Below, piece after piece: positions 36,035 through 44,009 of a DNA stretch of 64,000 nucleotides. The DNA is taken from the NCBI GenBank assembly GCA_964601895.1, contig CAZROT010000004.1, forward strand, positions 1 through 64,000, in the 5' to 3' direction. Origin of the DNA: CAZROT01 sp964601895. GTDB lineage: Bacteria; Pseudomonadota; Gammaproteobacteria; Enterobacterales; Enterobacteriaceae. The translations under genes and the position numbers were made by a program. The notes beneath the pieces are model-generated. The model ran no database searches, had not been told where the DNA came from, and saw only the letters and a program-made list of their open reading frames with translations. Numbering within the stretch: position 1 is the first letter of the stretch; the number at the start of each line of letters is the position of its first letter.

Positions 36035-37518
36035 ACCGCCACCCCCAACAGCCGTGCGACCGTCTCACGATCTGAATAATCCAGGCGTCTGTGCCCCACC
36101 AGTTGATAGTCTTCGTGTCCTTTCCCTGCAACGACTATCAGATCCTGCTGACTGGCTTGCATCAACGCACTGGTCAACGCTACTGCACGCTCATGAATAA
36201 CCTGCACAGGCCCGACATTCAAAAAACCACTTAAAATATCCGCCACAATTGCTTCAGGTCTTTCATTGCGTGGATTATCGTCAGTCACAATGATACGATC
36301 CGCCAGTTGTTCAGCCACTGCACCCATCAGTGGACGCTTATCCTTATCTCTGGCACCGCCACAACCAAATACACACCAGAGCTGACCTTTACAATGGAGT
36401 CTGGCAGCGGTCAGCACTTTTGCCAGCGCATCGGGGGTGTGAGCATAATCAACTATTACTGTTGACTTGCCTGGTGCACTAAATACCTCCATACGGCCAC
36501 AGACAGGGCGCAGAACTGAGGCTGTCTCCAGCAATTCATTCAGGGGATATCCCAGCGACAATAGTGTTGCCGCAGCCAGCAGTAAGTTACTCACATTAAA
36601 GGCGCCTGACAGAGGACTATCTATACTTCCTCCTCCCCAGCTTGAATCAATATCGATCCGGGTACGCTTCTCCTGATAACTGACATTACGTGCTACCAGC
36701 CAGCGGCCCGCCCACCCGCAAGGGAGCCTGTTTTCCATACTAACAGCAACTGCCTGTGGTAGCCGGCTTAACCAACGATAACCGACATCATCATCGGCAT
36801 TAACTATCTGCTGCTGTGACTGGTGGGTTGAAAAAAGCCGCCATTTTGCTGCTGCGTAATTTTCCATATCCCCATGATAATCAAGATGATCATGGCTCAG
36901 ATTAGTGAATACAGTAGCCGCAAAAGGCAGTGCAGCAACACGATGTTGCAAAAGACCATGTGAAGAAACTTCCATGGCAACAAAATGCGCTCCCGTGTTC
37001 ACCAGCTCACGCAGAATTCGTTGCGTATCCACGGCTGAATCGGTTGTCATCCCTGTTGACTGCAATTTTCCCGGTAAACCATAACCCAGCGTTCCCATGA
37101 CTGCGCTTACTTTTCCCAATGCCTGGCTCCACTGCGCCAGTAACTGTGTCGTGGTTGTTTTACCATTGGTTCCAGTAACCCCCACCAGGCACAGCGAAGA
37201 GCCCGGTTGATGATAAAACTGGCCTGCCAGTGCAGACAAAGAACGATGCAAATCCGTCAGATAAATAACAGGCACTCCATGGATTTCTTTTATGCTTGCG
37301 TGAACAGCTTCATCGCCCGCCTCGGCAATAACCGCAGCAACACCTTGTGTGATGGCTTGAGGAATATAACAGCGTCCATCCGTCTGATGGCCTGCCACAG
37401 CGATAAACAGATCGCCAAAAGCCGCTATACGGCTATCCAGTACTATTCTGTGCAATTGCCGCTCTGGGGCAATGATACCCCAGGGCATAAGCAGGTCACG
37501 TAAGTTAAGATCTGCCAT
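36031..37518 (-). CDS. murE: UDP-MurNAc-tripeptide synthetase (meso-diaminopimelate-adding)
   Basis: Adds the third residue of the stem peptide. The DNPR motif (TDDNPRNERPEAI) marks meso-DAP as substrate. 495 residues, as in E. coli. The P-loop is GVTGTNGKTTTTQLL, then SSHGLLQHRV and DYAHTPDAL. One oddity: the usually invariant GGDRD of the FGCGGDRDKGKRP motif reads GGARD here (GCC instead of GAC near 36352). It overlaps ftsI by 14 bases. Confidence 0.96.
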   Translation of the reverse strand: MADLNLRDLLMPWGIIAPERQLHRIVLDSRIAAFGDLFIAVAGHQTDGRCYIPQAITQGVAAVIAEAGDEAVHASIKEIHGVPVIYLTDLHRSLSALAGQFYHQPGSSLCLVGVTGTNGKTTTTQLLAQWSQALGKVSAVMGTLGYGLPGKLQSTGMTTDSAVDTQRILRELVNTGAHFVAMEVSSHGLLQHRVAALPFAATVFTNLSHDHLDYHGDMENYAAAKWRLFSTHQSQQQIVNADDDVGYRWLSRLPQAVAVSMENRLPCGWAGRWLVARNVSYQEKRTRIDIDSSWGGGSIDSPLSGAFNVSNLLLAAATLLSLGYPLNELLETASVLRPVCGRMEVFSAPGKSTVIVDYAHTPDALAKVLTAARLHCKGQLWCVFGCGGARDKDKRPLMGAVAEQLADRIIVTDDNPRNERPEAIVADILSGFLNVGPVQVIHERAVALTSALMQASQQDLIVVAGKGHEDYQLVGHRRLDYSDRETVARLLGVAV

Positions 37519-39265
37519 TTGAATCTTCTTTTCTGTTAATCACAAATTCACTTTTCTCAGTTACAGGTAACGCATCCGGTTCAATATTCATGGTACGCAG
37601 TACAGCGCCCATCATGACACCAAACACGGGTGCAGACACGGCACCGCCCAAATACTTTCCTGCCTGAGGATCATTGATAACGACAACCAGCGCAAAACGC
37701 GGCTTACTTGCAGGAGCAATGCCTGCAGTGTAAGCAATGTAATTATTTACATACTTACCATCAGGTCCTACCTTTTTGGCTGTACCCGTTTTAATCGCGA
37801 TACGATACCCTTTAATGGCAGCCCTGATTCCACCACCACCGGGCAAAGCAACGGTTTCCATCATCTGAACGACAGTGCGAACCAGTGATTCTGGCAAAAT
37901 ACGCTTCCCTGCAACCGGAGGATCAACACGGGTAATTGAGAGCGGCCGACGTATCCCCATACTGCCAATAGTGGCGTAAACGTGTGCCAGTTGTAAGGGA
38001 GTAACCATCAGGCCATAGCCAAACGAGAAAGTCGCCCTGTCTAAATCAGACCAGCGTTTTTTTTGCGGATATAAACCACTACTTTCCCCAACCAGACCCA
38101 TATTGGTTGGTTTACCCATGCCAAAATCTGCATAAATATCGACCAATACTGAAGGAGGCATCGCCAGCGCCAGCTTTGAAACACCGACATTACTTGATTT
38201 TTGTAAAATTCCGGTGATTGATAATTCTGCATAGCGCCCGACGTCTTTAATTTCATGCCCACTAATGTAATAAGGCAGCGTATTTAACACCGCATTTTCT
38301 TTCACTATATTGTGCTTTAGTGCTGCCATCACTACCATAGGTTTCACTGTTGAACCTGGCTCAAAAACATCAGTAATGACCCGATTACGCATCACATCTT
38401 TCGGCGTACCACTTAAGCTATTGGGATTGTAAGAAGGGCTGGTAGCCATAGCCAGTACTTCCCCGGTACTGATATCCACCAGCACAGCAGTACCAGATTC
38501 GGCCTTATTAAAAGCAACAGCATTACTTAATTCACGATAAACCAGTGTCTGCAGACGTTCATCAATACTCAGAATCAGATTATGCCCAGCCTGGCTGTCC
38601 ACTGAGGCAATATCTTCAATTACCCGGCCATAACGATCCTTGCGCACCGTACGTTCTCCCGGCTGCCCGGCAAGCCAGCGCTCAAAACTTTTTTCGACAC
38701 CTTCAATTCCCTCACCATCAATGTTTGTAAAGCCAATGAGTTGAGCAATAGTCTGCCCGGCAGGATAATAGCGACGAGACTCCTGCCTCAGATAAACACC
38801 CGGTAATTTCAACTTATGGATATATTCCCCAATAGACGGCGTGACCTGGCGAGCCAGATAAACAAATCGTCCTTTAGGATTGGTATTAATCCGTGTGATA
38901 AGCTGATTTAACGGAATATCCAGTATATCGGCCAGCGCTTGCCAGCGTGTATCCTTCGTAATGCCTCCCTGCTCATTCAATTCTTTAGGATCTACCCAAA
39001 CAGCATCAACCGGTACACTGACAGCCAATGGCCTGCCAGAACGATCACTGATAGTACCACGGGCAGTAGGCACTGACTGCACACGCAAAGAGCGCATATC
39101 CCCTTCGCGCACCAGATTATCCGGATTGATTATCTGTAAATAAGCGACACGCAATATCAGGCCAATCAGCGCCAGTAAAATACACACAGACAATAATGCA
39201 AAACGCCAACTAACAAAGCTGGCTTGTTCTTCATGACGTTTTGCTATACCGGACCTGACTTTCAT
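37505..39265 (-). CDS. ftsI: Septal transpeptidase FtsI (penicillin-binding protein 3)
   Basis: Class B PBP that cross-links septal peptidoglycan together with FtsW. 586 residues (E. coli 588). A single N-terminal membrane anchor (FALLSVCILLALIGLILRVAYL) is followed by the pedestal domain (VPTARGTISDRSGRPLAVS). The transpeptidase domain has the active-site Ser in GSTVKPM, SSNVGVSK (SxN) and KTGTAKK (KTG). All three penicillin-binding motifs are intact. Confidence 0.97.
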   Translation of the reverse strand: MKVRSGIAKRHEEQASFVSWRFALLSVCILLALIGLILRVAYLQIINPDNLVREGDMRSLRVQSVPTARGTISDRSGRPLAVSVPVDAVWVDPKELNEQGGITKDTRWQALADILDIPLNQLITRINTNPKGRFVYLARQVTPSIGEYIHKLKLPGVYLRQESRRYYPAGQTIAQLIGFTNIDGEGIEGVEKSFERWLAGQPGERTVRKDRYGRVIEDIASVDSQAGHNLILSIDERLQTLVYRELSNAVAFNKAESGTAVLVDISTGEVLAMATSPSYNPNSLSGTPKDVMRNRVITDVFEPGSTVKPMVVMAALKHNIVKENAVLNTLPYYISGHEIKDVGRYAELSITGILQKSSNVGVSKLALAMPPSVLVDIYADFGMGKPTNMGLVGESSGLYPQKKRWSDLDRATFSFGYGLMVTPLQLAHVYATIGSMGIRRPLSITRVDPPVAGKRILPESLVRTVVQMMETVALPGGGGIRAAIKGYRIAIKTGTAKKVGPDGKYVNNYIAYTAGIAPASKPRFALVVVINDPQAGKYLGGAVSAPVFGVMMGAVLRTMNIEPDALPVTEKSEFVINRKEDSNGRS

Positions 39266-39306
39266 ATGCCCCTCAGGTTAATATTATTAGAATGCATGAG
39301 CGTAAT

Positions 39307-39630
39307 TTATTGTTTAAAAAAAACCATTTCTTTAGATGGATCAACATAATGCATTTTAAGCCTCTCCGTTGCGATGCGCTCAACACGATGATGATCCCCC
39401 AATACATGTTCTTCTAAGATCAAGTGACGCCATTCAATATCCAGCGCATCTCTTTCGAGCACTAACCGTTCACGTTCAGCAGTCAATAAACGGGTATGAT
39501 GGGTAATGGTAACCACTGCTGTCCCACAAACCGCTATCGCCAAAAAAAGTAATAAGGGCACCCTGGCATTAGATAATAAGTCGTGGCCAATAATCCCCAC
39601 TAATCCATGACGCTGGCGTTCAGAGTTCAT
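39307..39630 (-). CDS. ftsL: Cell division protein FtsL
   Basis: Small bitopic membrane protein forming the FtsQLB complex. 107 residues (E. coli 121). A cytoplasmic N-terminus of about 24 residues precedes one membrane segment (VPLLLFLAIAVCGTAVVTI), then a periplasmic leucine-rich coiled coil (LLTAERERLVLERDALDIEW). The N-terminus is shorter than in E. coli. It overlaps rsmH by 4 bases. Confidence 0.92.
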   Translation of the reverse strand: MNSERQRHGLVGIIGHDLLSNARVPLLLFLAIAVCGTAVVTITHHTRLLTAERERLVLERDALDIEWRHLILEEHVLGDHHRVERIATERLKMHYVDPSKEMVFFKQ

Positions 39631-40577
39631 GACCGGTCATCTCCGTTCATTTCAGCAATACGCAGCACAGCACTGCGTGCGCGCGGATTTTGCGCTATTT
39701 CCTCGTCTGATGGCATCACTTTTCCCAACGATTTCAGTTGATATCCTCCCTGAGAACGTAACTGCTCTTCAGTCAGCGGTAACCCGGCCGGTACCTGTGG
39801 GCCACTACTGTTTTCACGAATGAATTGTTTTACCAGCCGGTCTTCTAACGAATGATAACTCAGAATCGATAACCGACCTTCAGGTGCGAGGATCTTCAGC
39901 ACATCACGCAACAGATTTTTAATCTCTTCCAGCTCACTATTGATATAGATACGAATGGCCAGAAAGCTGCGTGTTGCAGGATGCTTATGTTTATCATGAA
40001 AAAAACAGGTGCTGGCGATAACGTCTGCCAGCTCTTTGGTCCGTGTTATGGGCTTGATGCGATTACGTTCGACAATCGCCTGCGCGATACGCCTGGAAAA
40101 ACGCTCTTCGCCAAAAGTTTTTAAGACCCATTCGATGTCTTCTGCCTGAGCATTCAGCAGCCATTGCGCTGCAGATAAACCGCGCGAAGGATCCATGCGC
40201 ATATCCAGTGGCCCATCACGCATAAAAGAAAATCCGCGCTCAGAATCATCCAGCTGTGGTGAAGAAACGCCCAAATCAAGCAAAATGCCATTGATTTTTC
40301 CAGATAATTGCCGCTCGCGCACATATTGCAATAAGTACGAAAAAGGGCCATGAATAATGGAAAAGCGCGTATCAGTAATACTTCGCCCCACCTCAACAGC
40401 TTGTAGATCACGATCTATTGCTAATAGTTGTCCATCTTTTCCAAGCTGGGATAAAATTAAACGCGAATGACCACCACGGCCAAAAGTGCCGTCTACATAA
40501 ATACCATTACTGCGAATGTTTAAAGCACTGACAGCCTTATCCCGCAGTACCGCTGTATGGCTGTAATCTTCTGTCAT
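39627..40577 (-). CDS. rsmH: 16S rRNA (cytosine(1402)-N4)-methyltransferase
   Basis: SAM-dependent enzyme (MraW) methylating C1402 in the 30S P site. 316 residues (E. coli 313). The SAM motif is VDGTFGRGGHSRLIL, then LLDLGVSSPQLDD and GFSFMRDGPLDMRMD, a family signature. It follows mraZ with 2 bases between. Confidence 0.96.
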   Translation of the reverse strand: MTEDYSHTAVLRDKAVSALNIRSNGIYVDGTFGRGGHSRLILSQLGKDGQLLAIDRDLQAVEVGRSITDTRFSIIHGPFSYLLQYVRERQLSGKINGILLDLGVSSPQLDDSERGFSFMRDGPLDMRMDPSRGLSAAQWLLNAQAEDIEWVLKTFGEERFSRRIAQAIVERNRIKPITRTKELADVIASTCFFHDKHKHPATRSFLAIRIYINSELEEIKNLLRDVLKILAPEGRLSILSYHSLEDRLVKQFIRENSSGPQVPAGLPLTEEQLRSQGGYQLKSLGKVMPSDEEIAQNPRARSAVLRIAEMNGDDRS

Positions 40578-40579
40578 AG

Positions 40580-41038
40580 TTATAACGATAGGTCCTGTAA
40601 TCGCTCAGACATGGGTTGCCCGGCTGATTGTTCTGCATCTATGTCACCTTTGATTTGCTGATACCAAAGCTGTTCATCCCACAGTTCAAATTTGTTGAAC
40701 TGCCCAACCAACATCACTTCTTTAGTAATTGAGGCATGATTACGTAGCATACTGGCTATCAATAGCCGTCCGGCGCTATCCATCTGACATTCACTGGCAT
40801 GACCTAATAGCAGGCGCTGAACACGACGCTCAGCAGGATTCATACTTGACAAGCCGGATAATTTTCGTTCAATCACTTCCCATTCAGGTAAGGGATAAAG
40901 TAACAGGCATGATTGATGAATATCTATGGTACAAACCATTTGCCCTTTCGCTGTGCAGTTGAGTAAATCACGATAGCGTGCAGGGACAGTAAGCCGCCCT
41001 TTACTATCAAGATTCACCATTGTTGCCCCACGAAACAT
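40580..41038 (-). CDS. mraZ: Transcriptional regulator MraZ
   Basis: DNA-binding protein that represses its own promoter and the division cluster. The start at 41038 gives MFRGATMVNLDSKGRLTVPARYR and 152 residues, exactly E. coli length. Upstream in-frame codons would run into the operator. Two SpoVT/AbrB-type halves are visible: DSKGRLTVP and, in the second, DSAGRLLI. Its expected binding site lies 29 bases upstream. Confidence 0.96.
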   Translation of the reverse strand: MFRGATMVNLDSKGRLTVPARYRDLLNCTAKGQMVCTIDIHQSCLLLYPLPEWEVIERKLSGLSSMNPAERRVQRLLLGHASECQMDSAGRLLIASMLRNHASITKEVMLVGQFNKFELWDEQLWYQQIKGDIDAEQSAGQPMSERLQDLSL

Positions 41039-41066
41039 CGCTGCATTACCCCCACATGGCTCTATA

Positions 41067-41091
41067 AACCACTTTATCCCACAAATCCCCA
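41067..41091 (-). promoter_or_regulatory. MraZ operator (TGGGN direct repeats)
   Basis: On the coding strand TGGGG (41091-41087), TGGGA (41081-41077) and a degenerate TGGTT (41071-41067) recur every 10 bases, each followed by a 5-base spacer. This matches the known E. coli MraZ site of TGGGN repeats. It lies between the promoter and the mraZ start, where bound MraZ would block transcription. Confidence 0.8.
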
Positions 41092-41105
41092 CCATTATAT
41101 TATAG

Positions 41106-41135
41106 AGTTTACGGAGCGTATGAAAACCTTGTCAA
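41106..41135 (-). promoter_or_regulatory. Pmra promoter of the division and cell wall cluster
   Basis: A consensus -35 box TTGACA (41135-41130) and the -10-like TAAACT (41111-41106) are separated by 18 bases. The stretch CTCCGTAAACTC resembles the E. coli Pmra promoter in wording and in distance from the MraZ repeats. Confidence 0.75.
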
Positions 41136-41717
41136 GCCAGCGCTGAGGAGGATAAATGAATATTAACCAGTAAATTTAACGATACAGCTCATCAAATTGA
41201 GCCATTTAAGACACCATGAATAAATTAACATTATGATTACTTGGGATAATTTAAATTAAAATAATTAATAAGTATAAGTAAAAAAGAGGTTATTGAAATT
41301 TCAAACTATTTTTATTATCTATTATATTTTCAATACTGCATTCCGCCCTGCCTGGAAATTGCACGCATCTAAAAAATGGTAATTTTCTTCTCAGCAAGAA
41401 TGCATAACAATATGCAGCTCATCTCGAGATACAAATTGCCATCCTAATAAAATAAAAAAATATTTGCATCATGGAATTGTTGTTAAATACCAATTTTTAA
41501 TCCCGGGCAGGAACTATCTGATGTTACCAGGGAAAAAAAGCGAGTTTTGCGTGTGCAGTTATTTGACAACACGCAATCAACTCACAAATTTGATACAAAA
41601 AGTACAACTGAGTTGCCAGATGGCACAACTGAAAAGAACAGAAGCACTGTCGGTACAGCGTTCACAGAAATCGGGACACTAAAATAGCGTTTTACTCTGT
41701 GTCCCGGGAAAGAAAGA
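41136..41717. other. Gap between the mra promoter and leuO; cra and ilvIH absent
   Basis: About 580 AT-rich bases. In E. coli leuO, ilvI, ilvH and cra come before mraZ. None of these is recognisable here. A mini-frame MNINQ behind AGGAGGATAA at about 41156 on the plus strand, and a 72-codon frame at 41464-41682, have no family features. The gap looks like eroded remains plus upstream control DNA. Confidence 0.45.
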
Positions 41718-42665
41718 TCATGAGGAAAGATTGAATTGACTCAGTAATTTTTTCATCCATTGATGCCCCTTGTCTCTGTTGGTTGATTCATGCCATGTAA
41801 GAAAACAAGGTCTTTGAGCAAATTCTGGCGGTAAATTAATCAGTTTTAAGCCCAGAGATTCACTGGAATTTTGCACTAACCATCGCGGCGCAATCGCCAC
41901 TAAATAAGTCTGGGAAACAATACGTAACACGCTGTTCATATCAGTACCCTGATAAACAACAGTACGAGCGCGCTCACTGGATTCATAATAAGGCGCACTA
42001 AATGATCCCTTATTTTCTAAAGATACCACCGCATGTAATTCTTCAAATAGCTGCTTCTGTGTCACCACTTCCTGAATACGTGGATGTTTATTGGAAACAG
42101 CCAGAACAAGCTCATCATTAAATAACGGAACATGATGAAAATCGGGTCTTTCAAATTCGTTGTAACTAATCACAAAATCAGTATCCTGATAACGCAATTG
42201 ATGCTCAATATTGTCATTGAGATAAGACTTGATGACAACCTGAAGATTAGGCGCACATTCTTTAACTCGATTAACAATTTGAGCCATAAGGCGCATATCC
42301 ACCGGACTGCATATTGAAAGATTAAATATACGGTCACTGTTTTGCGGCTCAAAACCAGCGCCAGGTAGTTCATTGTGCACTAATTGTAGTGCCTGACGAA
42401 CCGGTCCAAATAACTGCCGCGCACGCGCTGTAGGCTGTATCCCCCGTCCATAGCGTACAAACAACTCATCATTAAACATTACTTTTAAACGCGCTATAGC
42501 GTTACTCACCGCTGGTTGTGACATGCCAAGCGATTGTGCAGCACGTGTCACATTTTGCATTTGCATTACTGCGTCAAAAACTGTCAACAAATTTAGATCA
42601 ACATCTCGCAAATGAACATCGCTGGACTTTTTTCTGGTTGTCGTGACAGAGGGATATTCGATCAT
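41718..42665 (-). CDS. leuO: LysR-type regulator LeuO
   Basis: Global LysR-family regulator, in E. coli an antagonist of H-NS silencing. The start at ATG 42665 with GTGGAG upstream gives 315 residues (E. coli 314); an earlier TTG is less likely. The HTH block VDLNLLTVFDAVMQMQNVTRAAQSL, then MSQPAVSNAIARLK and FNDELFVRYGRGIQPTARA, is near-identical in wording to E. coli LeuO. The effector domain keeps GTDMNSVLRIVSQTYLVAIAPRWL. Its usual targets leuABCD and ilvIH are not found next to it. Confidence 0.94.
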   Translation of the reverse strand: MIEYPSVTTTRKKSSDVHLRDVDLNLLTVFDAVMQMQNVTRAAQSLGMSQPAVSNAIARLKVMFNDELFVRYGRGIQPTARARQLFGPVRQALQLVHNELPGAGFEPQNSDRIFNLSICSPVDMRLMAQIVNRVKECAPNLQVVIKSYLNDNIEHQLRYQDTDFVISYNEFERPDFHHVPLFNDELVLAVSNKHPRIQEVVTQKQLFEELHAVVSLENKGSFSAPYYESSERARTVVYQGTDMNSVLRIVSQTYLVAIAPRWLVQNSSESLGLKLINLPPEFAQRPCFLTWHESTNRDKGHQWMKKLLSQFNLSS

Positions 42666-43240
42666 ACTTAAAACTCCACTAAAAACTTTATGCAAATGGC
42701 TAAATCAACGGCAAATATTATTAATATCAATATCTTTAATAAAAAGACTAAAGGTATTTAATAACCAATAAAATTGATGCTCTCTATTTTTCGCTGACAA
42801 ACGTAAATTACAATCGAGCTTCTTATTTGTATTAAAAATGTGAATATAAAGATCACATTTAACTTAATTTCTAATTACCTGCTTTAATTCTGCTGCGTAT
42901 ATAATTTCAGTCAATATTTAGACAAACTAATGAGAAAACAAATAGCATTAAAGCGATATTTCATTTTATCAACAATGTGTTAGGTAACCTGAACGCGATC
43001 GCCACATCACAACGTTGCATTCAAGATAAAACAAACAATAGTGCTCCTGAAGAAAAATCAGTTACACCAGTACAACCAATTATAATTAAATTTCAGTTCA
43101 TTATATAGTAACCATACCATCCTGATTGAGGAATTTTACAGGGTACTACATCTCAAGAACTTGTTTGCTTAAAAAGCTCTGTTTGCTGAACATATAAACG
43201 GTAACCGCTCATGCAACTTCTTTTATTTTAAGGATAAAAA

Positions 43241-43297
43241 ATGAAAATCATAAAACGCGGTGATTATATCACGGAATTACATAGTTCGTTTTATTAA
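43241..43297 (+). CDS. Mini-ORF, 18 codons, possible leader peptide or gene start relic
   Basis: ATG at 43241 is preceded by AAGGATAAAAA. It encodes MKIIKRGDYITELHSSFY and stops. The basic start and good spacing suggest translation. It resembles no leader I know, so it may be the beginning of a lost gene. Confidence 0.25.
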   Translation: MKIIKRGDYITELHSSFY

Positions 43298-43389
43298 TTA
43301 TGCTAAATGAACGAAAAGTGATAGCCAAAAACGCGATGCCTCTTAATTGTTATATATCTGAATATGAAATGAATGTATAAAAGGATACT

Positions 43390-43437
43390 ATGCTAAATGC
43401 GCTTAATTATAATGCGCTTCTTGTGATACTCGATTAG
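43390..43437 (+). CDS. Mini-ORF, 15 codons, Leu-rich leader-like peptide
   Basis: ATG at 43390 is preceded by AAAGGATACT, an excellent ribosome site. It encodes MLNALNYNALLVILD: four Leu, two Ala and branched residues. It lies divergent from leuO, where the leuL leader and leuABCD lie in E. coli. It could be a leader left after loss of its operon. The sequence does not match E. coli LeuL. Confidence 0.3.
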   Translation: MLNALNYNALLVILD

Positions 43438-44009
43438 CAACTATCTTCCGTAGCCTTTTTATTAACAGTACAGTCAGAGCAGAATCTTATTATTAAATCA
43501 AAAAAAATATATCAACCATAGACTCTTTTTTTTACACATTATTTATATTTGAAACAAAATATAACAATGTAATTTCATTTTAATTCAAATAAATTACCAA
43601 TGAATACCACAAAGCAGTAAAGAATCACACTACAAAAATTACAGCAATCGCTTGCTTTACATGCGATGATAAAAATCAGACGTCGATGCAAGCATTCTTA
43701 TGATACTGCTTTTTTCGACAGCTACTGCAGCTTATTACCTCATTAATCATATGGTCATATTCCGTGTTTTCTGCTTTAGCAATTTCAGGAAGCTGACTCT
43801 CAAATTAGCTTCTATTACCCTATATCTATTATTGTGAGTGGTTAATACCTTCTGACTGACGATGTATTTTAATAGCATTTACATAAACAACCATACAATA
43901 TTAGTCAATATAGATTGAGTAAATTAAGTTAACACTGTCGTTGTTACATCACAACTGAGAAATTAGCAATCACCAGGTTAAGATAAGATAAAAGAGTTAC
44001 ATATTGCAA

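Larger units (their letters stand above)
42666..44009. other. 1.3 kb AT-rich gap between cyaA and leuO
   Basis: Strongly AT-rich with no frame of convincing length on either strand. It could include the leuO upstream silencing region and decayed genes such as leuABCD. Two mini-ORFs with good ribosome sites are described separately. No tRNA or stable RNA is recognised. Confidence 0.5.
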
